Source: JANPBY01 sp963805505 (lineage in GTDB: Bacteria; Actinomycetota; Actinomycetes; DATJPE01). Taken from it: a stretch of 64,000 nucleotides of DNA. The notes beneath the pieces are model-generated. The model saw nothing but the letters and a program-made list of their open reading frames with translations, ran no database searches and had not been told where the DNA came from. Both the position numbers and the translations under genes were made by a program. The stretch is from the NCBI GenBank assembly GCA_963805505.1, contig CAWDUP010000007.1, positions 682,001-746,000 on the forward strand, written 5' to 3'. Of this stretch, positions 8,057-17,700 are shown one piece after another. Within the stretch, counting starts at the first letter, position 1. Every line of letters starts with the position of its first letter.

Positions 8057-9028
8057 ATGACGGAGACCCCGATCGCCACCCTCGATGACGTCCGTGGCAG
8101 TGCCAGCCGGATCGCCAAGTCCGTCGAAGGAGTGATCGAAGGCAAGCCGGAGATCGTCCGCACGACGTTGACCGTCCTGCTGGCCGAGGGCCACCTGCTG
8201 ATCGAGGACGTTCCGGGCGTCGGCAAGACGATGCTCGCCAAGGCCCTTGCGCGGTCCATCGACTGCTCGGTCCGGCGCATCCAGTTCACCCCTGACCTGC
8301 TGCCCTCGGACGTCACGGGTGTCAGCGTCTTCAACCAGGAGACGCGGGACTTCGAGTTCAAGCCCGGCGCCGTCTTCGCCAACATCGTGGTCGGGGACGA
8401 GATCAACCGGGCTTCGCCAAAGACTCAGAGCGCGCTGCTGGAGTGCATGGAGGAGCGCCAGGTCACCGTCGACGGGACGACCTATGAGATGGCCGCACCG
8501 TTCATGATCATGGCCACTCAGAACCCGATCGAGATGGAAGGCACCTACCCGCTGCCCGAAGCGCAGCGAGACCGCTTCATGGCCCGGGTCTCGATGGGCT
8601 ACCCCGACGTCACCGCCGAGCTCGCCATGCTCGACCTGCACGCTGGCGACACGGCACTCCGCTCGGTCACGGCGGTCACCGATGCCCACGAGATCGCTCG
8701 GCTCGTCGAAGCAGTCCGCAGCGTCCACGTCTCGGACGGGGTCCGCCGCTACATCATCGACCTCGTCACGGCGACCCGCAGATCCCCCGACCTCAGGCTT
8801 GGGGCATCGCCGCGCGCCGCGCTGCACCTGGTTCGCGCCGCCCGCGCTGCTGCTGCCCTCGACGATCGCGACTTCGTGACACCCGACGACATCCAAACCC
8901 TCGCAGTCCCGGTCCTTGCCCACCGGTTGTTGATGACAGCCGAGGCCCAGATCGCGCGACGAAGCAGCGAGACAGTCGTCAGGGACCTCGTACACCAGGT
9001 TCCGGTGCCTGATGAGATGAGGAGCTGA
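8057..9028 (+). CDS. MoxR-family AAA+ ATPase
   Basis: A 323-residue MoxR ATPase. Walker A is GVGKTMLAK (residues about 54-62), Walker B is VVGDEINRASP, sensor 1 is MATQNPIE, and the C-terminal lid domain runs from about residue 205. MoxR proteins act as chaperone-like ATPases for assembly or activation of partner proteins, usually encoded beside a DUF58 protein. Here DUF58 starts 6 bases downstream and a TgpA-type transglutaminase overlaps that, the common MoxR-DUF58-TgpA operon of actinobacteria. The ATG at 8057 follows GACAAT by six bases, suggesting a leaderless message. Confidence 0.95.
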   Translation: MTETPIATLDDVRGSASRIAKSVEGVIEGKPEIVRTTLTVLLAEGHLLIEDVPGVGKTMLAKALARSIDCSVRRIQFTPDLLPSDVTGVSVFNQETRDFEFKPGAVFANIVVGDEINRASPKTQSALLECMEERQVTVDGTTYEMAAPFMIMATQNPIEMEGTYPLPEAQRDRFMARVSMGYPDVTAELAMLDLHAGDTALRSVTAVTDAHEIARLVEAVRSVHVSDGVRRYIIDLVTATRRSPDLRLGASPRAALHLVRAARAAAALDDRDFVTPDDIQTLAVPVLAHRLLMTAEAQIARRSSETVVRDLVHQVPVPDEMRS

Positions 9029-9034
9029 CGCTCG

Positions 9035-10312
9035 ATGCGCGAGGCGCTGAGCGGGCTCACCACTCGCGGGCGATGTTTCCTTGCCGCGGGCATCGCGGCG
9101 AGCCTGACGTCGCTCGTCCTGGGCCAAGGCGACCTCTTGCGGGTGGCCATCTTGCTCACTGCGCTGCCGCTCGTGAGCGCTGCGGTGGTGACTCGGACGC
9201 GCTATCGCCTCGCCTGCACCAGGCGGGTGGATCCCGGGCGGGTAGCCGCCGGGGACGAGTCTCGGGTGGTTCTCCGCTTCGAGAACGTCTCCCGCCTTCC
9301 GAGCGGTCTCTTGCGGCTCGAGGACCAGCTTCCCTATGTCTTGGGGTCGCGCCCTCGCTTCACCCTCGACCGCGTCGAACCCCGCGGCACCAGGACTGTC
9401 GATTACCCCATCCGTCCAGAGGTCCGCGGCCGCTACACCGTCGGCCCGCTGACCATTCGCATCTCCGACCCGTTCGGGATGTGTGAGCTCAGCCGCTCGT
9501 TCACTGCACGCGACACCCTCGTCGTCACACCAGTGGTCCAGCGCCTACCCGCGGTCCCGCTCGGTGGTGACTGGGCTGGCTCCGGTGACAGTCGGTCGCG
9601 GTCGGTCGCCGCTGCCGGCGAAGACGACGTAGCCACTCGCGAGTATCGGCACGGCGACGACCTCCGGCGCGTGCACTGGCGCTCCACCGCTCGCTACGGC
9701 GAGCTGATGGTGCGACGCGAAGAGCAGCCCTGGGAGTCCCACTGCGCCCTGCTGCTCGACACCCGCGCCGAGGCCCACCGCGGCGAAGGGCCGGCGTCCT
9801 CCTTCGAGTGGGCCGTGTCCGCCGCTGCCTCCATCGGCGCCCATGCCGGCCGCGCCGGCTACACCGTGGACCTCGTGACGACCTCGGGTGCCCGTCTGGG
9901 TGGCTCAGGAGCTGACCATGCCGGACTGCAGGAAGCAGGGCTCCTCGACGGCCTCGCCGCCGTCGAGCAGGAGTACGGCTCGCTCCGCTCGGCAGATCAG
10001 ATTCGCCTTGGCGTCGTCGACGGCCTGCTGGTCGCAGTGCTGGGAGGCCTGAGCGTGGACGAGGCGGCGGAGTTGGCGCGTACCCATCACGGAAGCGGCT
10101 CATCGGTGGCCGTCCTGCTGGACGTGACGACGTGGAGGTCGGCCAAGACGGCGCGGGCCGTTCTCGACCCAGACCTCGAGGGTTCCGTATCGATCCTGCG
10201 CGCGGCAGGCTGGCGTGTGATCACGGCGCGCAACGGTGACAACCTGCCCGATCTCTGGCCGGCGGCCGCTCGGGGGAATCAGTTGGACCGGGTCGCGGGA
10301 GGCGCGGCATGA
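9035..10312 (+). CDS. DUF58 domain-containing membrane-anchored protein
   Basis: A 425-residue protein with two hydrophobic N-terminal segments (about 10-55), then a beta-rich region and the DUF58 signature EYRHGDDLRRVHWRSTARYGEL (about residues 206-225), followed by a von Willebrand A-like domain starting near ALLLDTRAEA. DUF58 proteins are the usual partners of MoxR ATPases. It lies 6 bases after moxR, with a good GAGCTGACGCTCG leader, and overlaps the transglutaminase gene by four bases (ATGA). Its biochemical role is not established; envelope stress or protein maturation is inferred from other MoxR operons. Confidence 0.92.
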   Translation: MREALSGLTTRGRCFLAAGIAASLTSLVLGQGDLLRVAILLTALPLVSAAVVTRTRYRLACTRRVDPGRVAAGDESRVVLRFENVSRLPSGLLRLEDQLPYVLGSRPRFTLDRVEPRGTRTVDYPIRPEVRGRYTVGPLTIRISDPFGMCELSRSFTARDTLVVTPVVQRLPAVPLGGDWAGSGDSRSRSVAAAGEDDVATREYRHGDDLRRVHWRSTARYGELMVRREEQPWESHCALLLDTRAEAHRGEGPASSFEWAVSAAASIGAHAGRAGYTVDLVTTSGARLGGSGADHAGLQEAGLLDGLAAVEQEYGSLRSADQIRLGVVDGLLVAVLGGLSVDEAAELARTHHGSGSSVAVLLDVTTWRSAKTARAVLDPDLEGSVSILRAAGWRVITARNGDNLPDLWPAAARGNQLDRVAGGAA

Positions 10313-12744
10313 CCGGGGTATCTGGGACCGCTCGGCTGACCCTGACGGCGGCGGTCGCGGTCGTCTTGACCGGCCTCAGCCTTCAACCGCTGCTCCAAGA
10401 CGCTACCTGGCTGCCGACAACCGTCATCTTCGTCGCTCTCGTGGCGGCGACGGGCTATCTCGCCCGCAGGTTCGGTGTCCCTCGCCTGGCGATCCCGGTG
10501 CTGCAGCTGGCCGTCCTGGCCTTCGCCGTAGTCCAACGGTTTGCGTTCGCGCAAGCCACGTGGGGAGTGTTTCCGGGACGAGACGCACGAGCCCTCCTCC
10601 TTGACCTGCTGGACACAGCCGCCACAACCATCTCGACAGCTGCGCCGCCCGCTCCGGTCACCCCGGGCCTCGTCCTGCTGATCTCCACCTCGATCGCGCT
10701 CGTCGCGATCCTGGTGGACACCATCGCGGTCACCTTCCGCTCCCCCGCCCTGTCCGGCATCCCCCTGCTCGTTCTGTATGCCGTACCAGTAGCCGTCGTC
10801 GCCAACGGCGTCTCCTGGGTGTATTTCGGGCTGGCCGCGACCGGGTGGCTCGCCCTGCTCATGGCCGACAGTCGCGAGCGGGTGGGTGGCTGGGGACGTC
10901 GTCTGGGCACCCGCGTCTACGCCGGGGACCCGCTGGACAGCCACGTCCATGCACCGCCTGAGCCGTTGGGTGCGGTCGGGCGCCGCATCGGTGCGACCTC
11001 GGTGGCGATCGCCGTGCTCGTGCCCGCGATCCTTCCGGGGCTGAGTGACGCCGTCTTCAACCGAGGTCTCGGTGGGCAAGGCGGACACGGCAACACCGTC
11101 ACCACGGTCAATCCGTTCGTCTCCTTGGGCAGCGAGCTCAACCGCCAAGAAGACACCGAAGTGCTGCACTACACGACGACCGCCGCGCATCCGGAGTACC
11201 TGACCCTCGTCACCTCGGACACCTTTGACGGCAAGATCTGGATCCCATCCAGCCTCAAGACCTCAGGCCGGCTCGCCACCGATCCCCTCCCACCACCGTC
11301 TGGGCTGGCCGACGATGTCACTGTCAGCACGGAGCGCTCGGAGTTCACGTCGACCGAGCTGACCGGGAGCACCTGGCTGCCGGTCCCCTATCCGGTCGTT
11401 GACGTCTCCGTGATCGGACCGACCAAGGATGACTGGGTCTGGGACCAGGAGAACCGGGTCATCTGGTCACCGAAGTCCGACACCGCCAATACGAGTTGGA
11501 CGGTCAACAGCTTGTCGGTGTCCCCCACGCAAAGCGAGCTGCGTAACGCCGGACCCGTCGAGCCGGCATTCCTCGAACGCTATCTCCAGCTTCCCAAGGA
11601 TGTGCCCGAGATCGTCGCGGAGGACGCCAAGGAGGCCACCAAGGGAGCGGTCGGGGACTTCGCCCAAGCCGTGGCCTTGCAGGATTACTTCCAAAACGGC
11701 GGTTTCCTCTACGACGCCGGGACACCAACAGCGACCGACGACCCACTGACCGTGTTCCTCAACAGCAAGCGCGGCTTCTGCCAACAGTTCGCCGGTACCT
11801 TCGCGGTGATGGCGCGCGAGCTGGGCCTTCCCACTCGAGTTGTGGTGGGCTTCGTGCCCGGCGAGAAGCAGGACGACGGTTCGTGGTCGGTGACCTGGCA
11901 TGACGCCCATGCCTGGCCCGAGGTCTATTTCCAGGGGGTTGGCTGGACCCGGTTCGAACCGACTCCTCGCGACGACAATGCCGGCATCGATGTCCCCGGC
12001 TACACGGTCGCGGCGCTCGACCCGGGAGACAACGGGCCGAAGAATTCTCGGCCTGACGACAACCGCAACCGGCAGCCGAACGTCAACAGGGGGAATGCCC
12101 TCCCGCCGAAGACCGACCCGTTGACTGCAGACGCGGCGGGTGCTGGCGCCGTCACGACCCCGTTCCCATGGAAGTGGGTATCGGGCGTCGTCCTGGCAGT
12201 GATCGTGCTTCTCCTTCCCTGGGCCATCCGGATCTCCCAACATCGCCGGCGGCTGCGTCGCGCGCGGATCGCCGAGCCCAGAGTTGCCGCATCCGCGGCG
12301 TGGAGCGAGCTGGCCGCCACGTGTGCCGACCTGGACCAGGGCTGGCCGGCCTCACGCACTCCACGACAGGTGGCCGCAGGTCTGGTCGAGGCGGCCAACC
12401 TCAGTGGTACCTCTGAGGGCGAGGCCTTGAATCGAACCGCGCGATCGGTTGAGTCCGCCCGGTATGCGCGCACACCAACCTCCATGGACGGCCTGGCGGA
12501 TGACCTGCTCTTGGGGATCAGCGGCCTGCGAGCATCAGCTTCCCGGCCGATGCGGCTGCGAGCGCGATTCCTCCCGCGCTCGCTGATGTCGCGGGCGGGT
12601 TCACGCACCGCCGACGTGCTGGACTGGGTGGACACGGCTCCGCGCCGGCTGGGCAGCAGGATGGGTCGGGCGTTGCGGCCGCGACGGCGCCGCTCGAGCA
12701 GCCCGAAGTCCTCGAGCACGCGCAGTCCGGCCAGCCGGCACTGA
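10309..12744 (+). CDS. TgpA-like membrane transglutaminase/protease
   Basis: An 811-residue integral membrane protein. Five or six hydrophobic helices occupy residues about 5-185, followed by another near 225-245, a large extracytoplasmic domain with a transglutaminase-like core (catalytic Cys491 in KRGFCQQFAG, His about 534 in WHDAHAWPEVYF, then an Asp/Glu-containing WTRFEPTPR), one more helix near 625-645, and a cytoplasmic DUF4129-like tail. TgpA of Pseudomonas has the same plan and is envelope-located. It closes the MoxR-DUF58 operon, so the three products probably act as one system at the membrane. The last ~50 residues are Arg/Ser-rich and low complexity. The stop codon lies inside the first unit of a 15-bp tandem repeat. 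Confidence 0.92.
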   Translation: MTGVSGTARLTLTAAVAVVLTGLSLQPLLQDATWLPTTVIFVALVAATGYLARRFGVPRLAIPVLQLAVLAFAVVQRFAFAQATWGVFPGRDARALLLDLLDTAATTISTAAPPAPVTPGLVLLISTSIALVAILVDTIAVTFRSPALSGIPLLVLYAVPVAVVANGVSWVYFGLAATGWLALLMADSRERVGGWGRRLGTRVYAGDPLDSHVHAPPEPLGAVGRRIGATSVAIAVLVPAILPGLSDAVFNRGLGGQGGHGNTVTTVNPFVSLGSELNRQEDTEVLHYTTTAAHPEYLTLVTSDTFDGKIWIPSSLKTSGRLATDPLPPPSGLADDVTVSTERSEFTSTELTGSTWLPVPYPVVDVSVIGPTKDDWVWDQENRVIWSPKSDTANTSWTVNSLSVSPTQSELRNAGPVEPAFLERYLQLPKDVPEIVAEDAKEATKGAVGDFAQAVALQDYFQNGGFLYDAGTPTATDDPLTVFLNSKRGFCQQFAGTFAVMARELGLPTRVVVGFVPGEKQDDGSWSVTWHDAHAWPEVYFQGVGWTRFEPTPRDDNAGIDVPGYTVAALDPGDNGPKNSRPDDNRNRQPNVNRGNALPPKTDPLTADAAGAGAVTTPFPWKWVSGVVLAVIVLLLPWAIRISQHRRRLRRARIAEPRVAASAAWSELAATCADLDQGWPASRTPRQVAAGLVEAANLSGTSEGEALNRTARSVESARYARTPTSMDGLADDLLLGISGLRASASRPMRLRARFLPRSLMSRAGSRTADVLDWVDTAPRRLGSRMGRALRPRRRRSSSPKSSSTRSPASRH

Positions 12745-12824
12745 ACCTGGGTGCACTGACCCTGGGTGCACGGAACCTGGGTGCACTGACCCTGGGTGCA
12801 CTGACCCTGGGTGCACTGGCTGCA
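12741..12824. repeat. 15-bp tandem repeat, five units plus a partial
   Basis: Five head-to-tail 15-bp units start at 12741, 12756, 12771, 12786 and 12801; three are CTGACCCTGGGTGCA and two vary at positions 2 and 5, and a 9-bp truncated unit follows. Each unit contains the palindrome GTGCAC across the junction. The array begins on the stop codon of the TgpA gene and ends 15 bases before the convergent DUF3040 gene, so it fills the whole intergenic gap. Confidence 0.9.
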
Positions 12825-12839
12825 CCGACGTGCGCTGAC

Positions 12840-13247
12840 CTAGCGCTGGTCACCCTCACGGCGCCGACGCCAGCGCTCCTCGAAGCGGTCCATCATTCCG
12901 GCCCGGGGTGCCTTGGCGCGCTTGGCCTGCAGCTGCTCAGCGGGCGCACCTGACCCTTGGCCCGCGGTGGACGAGGCTTTTGGTCCTGAGCGCCAAGCGC
13001 CCATGATCCACCAGGCGGAAACGAGCATGAGCAAGAAGCCGGCCAGGCCGACTCCCCAACCGAGGGTGACACCAGCAAGCAGGAGCGCGAGGCCAGCCAC
13101 GACACCCAGGGTGCCGAGCGCGATGCGGCGTCGTTGATGGTGACGAAGATCCGACCCCCGAAGCGTCGATGCCAGCTTCGGGTCCTCGGCATAGAGGGCG
13201 CGCTCCATCTGCTCGAGCAGGCGCTGTTCGTGCTCGGAGAGCGGCAC
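12840..13247 (-). CDS. DUF3040 small membrane protein
   Basis: A 135-residue protein of the DUF3040 family. The N-terminus VPLSEHEQRLLEQMERALYA is diagnostic, followed by DPKLAS, a basic linker, two hydrophobic helices (about residues 43-61 and 64-82) and a Lys/Arg/Glu-rich tail. The GTG at 13247 is preceded by a perfect AAGGAGG at seven bases and fixes the start. The mycobacterial counterpart (Rv2169c) also lies in the mraZ-pknL interval. Function is unknown. It is convergent with the TgpA gene across the 15-bp repeat array. Confidence 0.9.
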   Translation of the reverse strand: MPLSEHEQRLLEQMERALYAEDPKLASTLRGSDLRHHQRRRIALGTLGVVAGLALLLAGVTLGWGVGLAGFLLMLVSAWWIMGAWRSGPKASSTAGQGSGAPAEQLQAKRAKAPRAGMMDRFEERWRRRREGDQR

Positions 13248-13383
13248 CGATCCTCCTTCACTCACCCGGACCTCCCCCAGGGTGGTTCCGGTAGTTACAG
13301 CATAGGCAGGCATCGGCCGACGCGAAAGCCGACCTGAGGATTGTTCACCAGGTCGTGAGCACAAGGGCGGCCGGTCGGCTGAG

Positions 13384-14655
13384 TCACGACGGCCGGGGTC
13401 GCGCGGGGTCGCCACTCCCGCGGGGATCGGTGTGACCGGCAACCAGCGAGCCGGGTCGTACGGCTCCGGCGCCGAAGCGTCGGGCGGCGGAGTCGACGGC
13501 CAGCTCGGCCTCCCGCCAGCCGCGTTCAGGCGCATCGAGGAGGAGCTGCTGGGTCCGGGTGCCGGCGTCGATGAGGCCGTCAACCCGGACACCGACCAGA
13601 CGGATGCGGGCACGCTGCAGACCGAGAGCCTCGTAGAGCATCCGAGCCGTGGCGTAGACCTCCTGCCCCACGTCGGTGGCTTCGCGCAGGGTGCGGGAAC
13701 GAGTGATGGTCGTGAAGTCGGCAAACCTGACCTTGAGCGCAACCGTTCGACCGGCGTAGCCGGCAGCACGTAGCCGAGCGGCAACCCGCTCGGAGAGCCG
13801 GAGCAGCTCACGGAGGATGACCGCCGGGTCATCGACGTCGGTGGCGAAGGTCTCCTCCGCGCCGATGCTCTTGTCGGGCTCGTGCGCAACGACTCGACGG
13901 TCGTCGCGGCCCCAGGCGAGAGCGGCGAGATGAGAACCGGCGGCGACGCCAAGCGCTCGTTCGAGAGTGCTTTGCGGGGTGCGGGCCAGGTCGCCCACCG
14001 TCCGGAGGCCGAGCCGGGTCAGGGCCTCCTCGGTCTTTTCGCCCACGCCCCACAAGGCGGAGACCGGCAGTGGATGCAGGAAGGAGACGACTTCGTCGCG
14101 TGGCACCACGAGCAAGCCGTCGGGCTTGGCCCGGGTGGTGGCGAGCTTGGCGACGAATTTCGTGCTGGCGACGCCGACCGAGCAGGTGACCCCCTGCTCG
14201 TCGGCGACTCTGGCGCGGATGGTCTCGCCGATCAGAGACGGTCGACCCAGCCGACGTACCGCGCCCGACACGTCGAGAAAGGCCTCGTCGAGGGAGAGCG
14301 GCTCGACGTAGGGGGTGACTTCACGAAAGAGCTCCATCACGGCAGCTGACACCGCCGCGTAGCGCTCGGGCTGTGGGTCGAGGATCGTGGCTTGGGGACA
14401 CATCCGGCGCGCTCGTGTCATCGGCATGGCGGAGTGGACGCCGGCGCGGCGCGCCTCGTAGGTGGCGGAGAGGACCACGCCGCGGGTTCCCCCGCCGCCC
14501 ACGATGACCGGTGATCCCACGAGCTCGGGATGGTCGAGCAGCGACACCGAGGCGTAGAAGGCATCCATGTCGACGTGCAAGATCGTGCACCCGGTGTCGT
14601 CGGCTGGCGGACCGTCGGGGGCCCCAGGCCGATCGAGCTGCTGCTTCCTACTCAT
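13384..14655 (-). CDS. dinB: DNA polymerase IV (Y family)
   Basis: A 423-residue Y-family translesion polymerase. The catalytic acidic residues are in HVDMDAFYASV (start of palm) and LSLDEAFLDVSG, with the helix-hairpin-helix thumb around VSALWGVGEKTEEALTRLG and a little-finger domain at the C-terminus. There is no obvious C-terminal clamp-binding QxxLF motif in the last residues; TQQLLLDA occurs internally about residue 380. The ATG at 14655 starts MSRKQQ; an upstream in-frame ATG at 14718 would run into the intergenic hairpin. It lies 85 bases downstream of dnaE2 on the same strand, so damage-inducible co-expression is likely but a separate promoter is possible. Confidence 0.93.
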   Translation of the reverse strand: MSRKQQLDRPGAPDGPPADDTGCTILHVDMDAFYASVSLLDHPELVGSPVIVGGGGTRGVVLSATYEARRAGVHSAMPMTRARRMCPQATILDPQPERYAAVSAAVMELFREVTPYVEPLSLDEAFLDVSGAVRRLGRPSLIGETIRARVADEQGVTCSVGVASTKFVAKLATTRAKPDGLLVVPRDEVVSFLHPLPVSALWGVGEKTEEALTRLGLRTVGDLARTPQSTLERALGVAAGSHLAALAWGRDDRRVVAHEPDKSIGAEETFATDVDDPAVILRELLRLSERVAARLRAAGYAGRTVALKVRFADFTTITRSRTLREATDVGQEVYATARMLYEALGLQRARIRLVGVRVDGLIDAGTRTQQLLLDAPERGWREAELAVDSAARRFGAGAVRPGSLVAGHTDPRGSGDPARPRPS

Positions 14656-14684
14656 CACGGCCAGCGTCCCACGCCGTACTGACG

Positions 14685-14732
14685 TTGCGTCCGACCGATG
14701 GTGCGCAATTGCCCTCACTTCGTCGGACGCAA
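14685..14732. other. Perfect 11-bp inverted repeat between dnaE2 and dinB
   Basis: TTGCGTCCGAC (14685-14695) and its complement GTCGGACGCAA (14722-14732) flank a 26-base loop. No T-run follows on the minus strand, so a classical terminator is unlikely; an mRNA stability hairpin or a protein site are alternatives. Confidence 0.5.
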
Positions 14733-14740
14733 AGCAAGGA

Positions 14741-17700
14741 TCAACCGCCTGAGCTTCCCGGACTGGAGTGCCACAGCTTTCGGGGGGCCTTCGGCGACGG
14801 GCGTGGTTGTTCGGTGTCTCCCGCCGGAGTCCCCTTTTTGACGTCTCCTCCAGGTGGCTTCACGTCGGCGTAGGGGGACTGCTTGAACCCGCTGGCATGC
14901 ACGAGCACCCGGCGCTGGCCCATGCCTCCAGCAGTTCCCGGCTCGTGGCCGTCGCCGGGTGACCCCGACGGGTTGGACTGACCCGGCGGACGTACGACGA
15001 CCGGTCGGGACGAACGGCTACCCGCAGCGCCCTCGACAGCGCCTTCGATCAGCGCAGGAGCGCTCTCCTCCCACCCGCCCGGCACGTCGGCCAGCACGGC
15101 GTGCACGGCCGCAACACCCTCGGTCTCCCACGTGGCGAAGAGGCTGGACAGCTCCCACGCGCCCGTCGCGCGCAAGGAGAGCCCCCGTGGGCCTGTGCGT
15201 CGAACATGCCCTCGCACGACAAGCAGCCAGGAGTGGAAAACTGTTGCTGCGTATGGCCCTTGGACGTCTTCGAAGAAGGTTGCATCGACTGGGCCGGTGG
15301 CGTCATCGAGGGTGAGGAACACGACCCGCCGACCGGACCGCACCGGTGGTGTCTGGGTCGCCACCTTGACACCGGCCACCAAGACGTCGGCCTGGCTGCG
15401 CTGTCGCAGCAGGTCACGTGCACGAGTGACTCCGAGCGCGTCGAGCATCGGAGCGTAGAAGTCCAGCACGTGCCGGCTCACGTCGAGACCAAGGACGTCG
15501 AGCTCAGCACGGACCCGTTCGGCTCCAGTCATCTCCGGCAGACCGGAGTCTCCGACCTGCTCAGGGGCATCGCCGAGGTCGAGGGTCAGCTGCACGTCCG
15601 ACGGACGTACGGCTGCCGTCGCCTGGCTCTGCCGCGCGGCAAGGGTCCGTACGTCATCGGAATGCGGAGCGGGCGACGGAGCACGCCCTCGACGTCTGGA
15701 GCCACCGGCGGCCGCCTTTCGTCCCCCACGATCGACCGCCCTGGTCCACCGATCGAGCTCGGCCACCTGGAGCAGCAGGTCACGCCGGGTGACCTGCCCC
15801 CGGCGACGGACCGGCGCCCCCGTGCCGTAGAGCCCGATGCCATAGAGGCTGTCGAAGGCGCCGGCCACCACGAGCCGCTCCACGACCGGCCGGGAGACCC
15901 GGGTGCGGTGCCAGAAGTCGGCGAGCGAGGCGTACGGCCGGCCGGCCACGACCCGCTCGACCTCAGCGGCCGAGATGCCCTTGACCTCGGCCAGCGACAA
16001 CCGGATGCCGTAGGAGCGGGCGTCGGGCAATCCGGGGACCGGCGACGCCTCCCTCGGCAAGGCGCCGAGAATTCCCGGCGGTGGAGCGTCCCAGGGAGCG
16101 ACCTTCTCGACCCGAAAGACCGTGTCGGAAGCGTTGACGTCGAGGCCGAGGATCGCGATGCCGAGGTTGCGGGCGTCGTCGAGGATCAGCCGCTTGGGAT
16201 ACATCCCCGGATCGTGGGTGAGTACGCCGGAGAGGAAGGCCGCCGGGTGGTGGGCCTTGAGCCAGGCCGACTGGTAGGTCGGCAAGGCGAAGGCGGCCGC
16301 GTGCGCCTTGCAGAATCCGAAGGAGGCAAAGGCTTTCAGCACCTCCCAGACCTGCTCGACGACCTCGAGGGAATAGCCCCGGCTCATCGCCTGCGGGTAG
16401 AACCACTCGCGCACCTGCGCCTGCCCGTCCGGTGAGCCGAGAGTTCGGCGGATCTCGTCGGCCTCGGCCAGGCCGCAGCCGGTGAAGACGTCCACGATGC
16501 GAATGACCTGCTCGTGGAAGACCACGACCCCGCACGTCTCCTCCAGCGCCGGACGGAGGTCGTCGTGGAGGTAGGCGGCCGCCAACCAGCCCTGACGCGC
16601 CTTGAGGAAGGGCGTGACCATGTCGGACTTCACCGGGCCTGGGCGAAACAGCGAGATGTCGATGATGAGATCGTCAAAGGTCTCCGGGCCGAACTTGCCG
16701 ATCAGCTCGCGCTGACCAGGTGACTCGATCTGGAAGCAGCCGAGGGTGTGGGTCGAGCGGATCAGCTCGAAAGTGGCCTCGTCATCGAGCGGCACCGAAG
16801 CCGGATCGTCCAAGGCGATCAGCCCGTCCGGGCCGGCGCCGTGGGCTTGCGGTCCGTCGACCCGAGCTACCTCGAGGACGGCGTGCGCCATCGCCGACTG
16901 CATCCGGATGCCGAGGACATCGAGCTTGAGCAGGCCGAGGTCCTCGACGTCGTCCTTGTCGAACTGGCTCATCGGATAGCCGAGATAGCTCGCCTCCACC
17001 GGAGTGCGATCGAGCAGTCCACCATCGGACAGCAGAACGCCACAGGGGTGCAGCGCGACGTGGCGCGGCAGGCCATCGAGGCTCTCGACGAGGGAGAAGA
17101 AGGTGTCGAGCCCACCGCTGCCACCGATCCGGCTGGCCCGAAGCTCGGGCAGGTCGTTGAGCGCGGCTCGGGCGTCCCGGGCTCGGATGTGCGGGAAGGC
17201 CTTGGCGATGGCATCGATCTCACCCGGTGGCAGGCCGAGGGCCGCGCCGACGTCGCGTACGGCATGCCGTACGCGATAGGTGTCCATCATCGACACGCAC
17301 ACACACCGATCACCGCCGAAGCGTTCGAGGATCGCTTCATAGACCTCACCTCGTCGAGCCGACTCCACGTCGACGTCGACGTCGGGCAGCGCCTGGCGCA
17401 GCGGGGTGAGGAAACGCTCCATGAGCAGGCCGTAGCGAAGCGGCTCGACACCGGAGACCCCGAGGACGTGCAGGACCAGGCTGCCTGCTCCCGAGCCACG
17501 GGCCGCCACCCGAACGCCCATCGCACGGGTCAGATCGGTGACCTCGGCAACGGTGAGGAAGTAGGTCTCGTAGCCGAGGGCCCCGATCACTGCGAGCTCG
17601 GAGTCGAGGCGTTCGGTGGCCGTCCGACGCTCGCCGGACGGATAGCGCCGAGCCAGCCCGGCCTCGCAACGCTCACGCAGCACGGCCGCGGCCGGCCGAC

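Noticed and set aside
7904..9127. A 407-codon open frame antisense to the MoxR gene
   Set aside because: Low-complexity Arg/Asp/Gly-rich translation without domain motifs; MoxR motifs on the plus strand explain the region.
12741..12824. Could the tandem repeats be a CRISPR array?
   Set aside because: Units are 15 bp, adjacent without spacers, and no cas genes are near.
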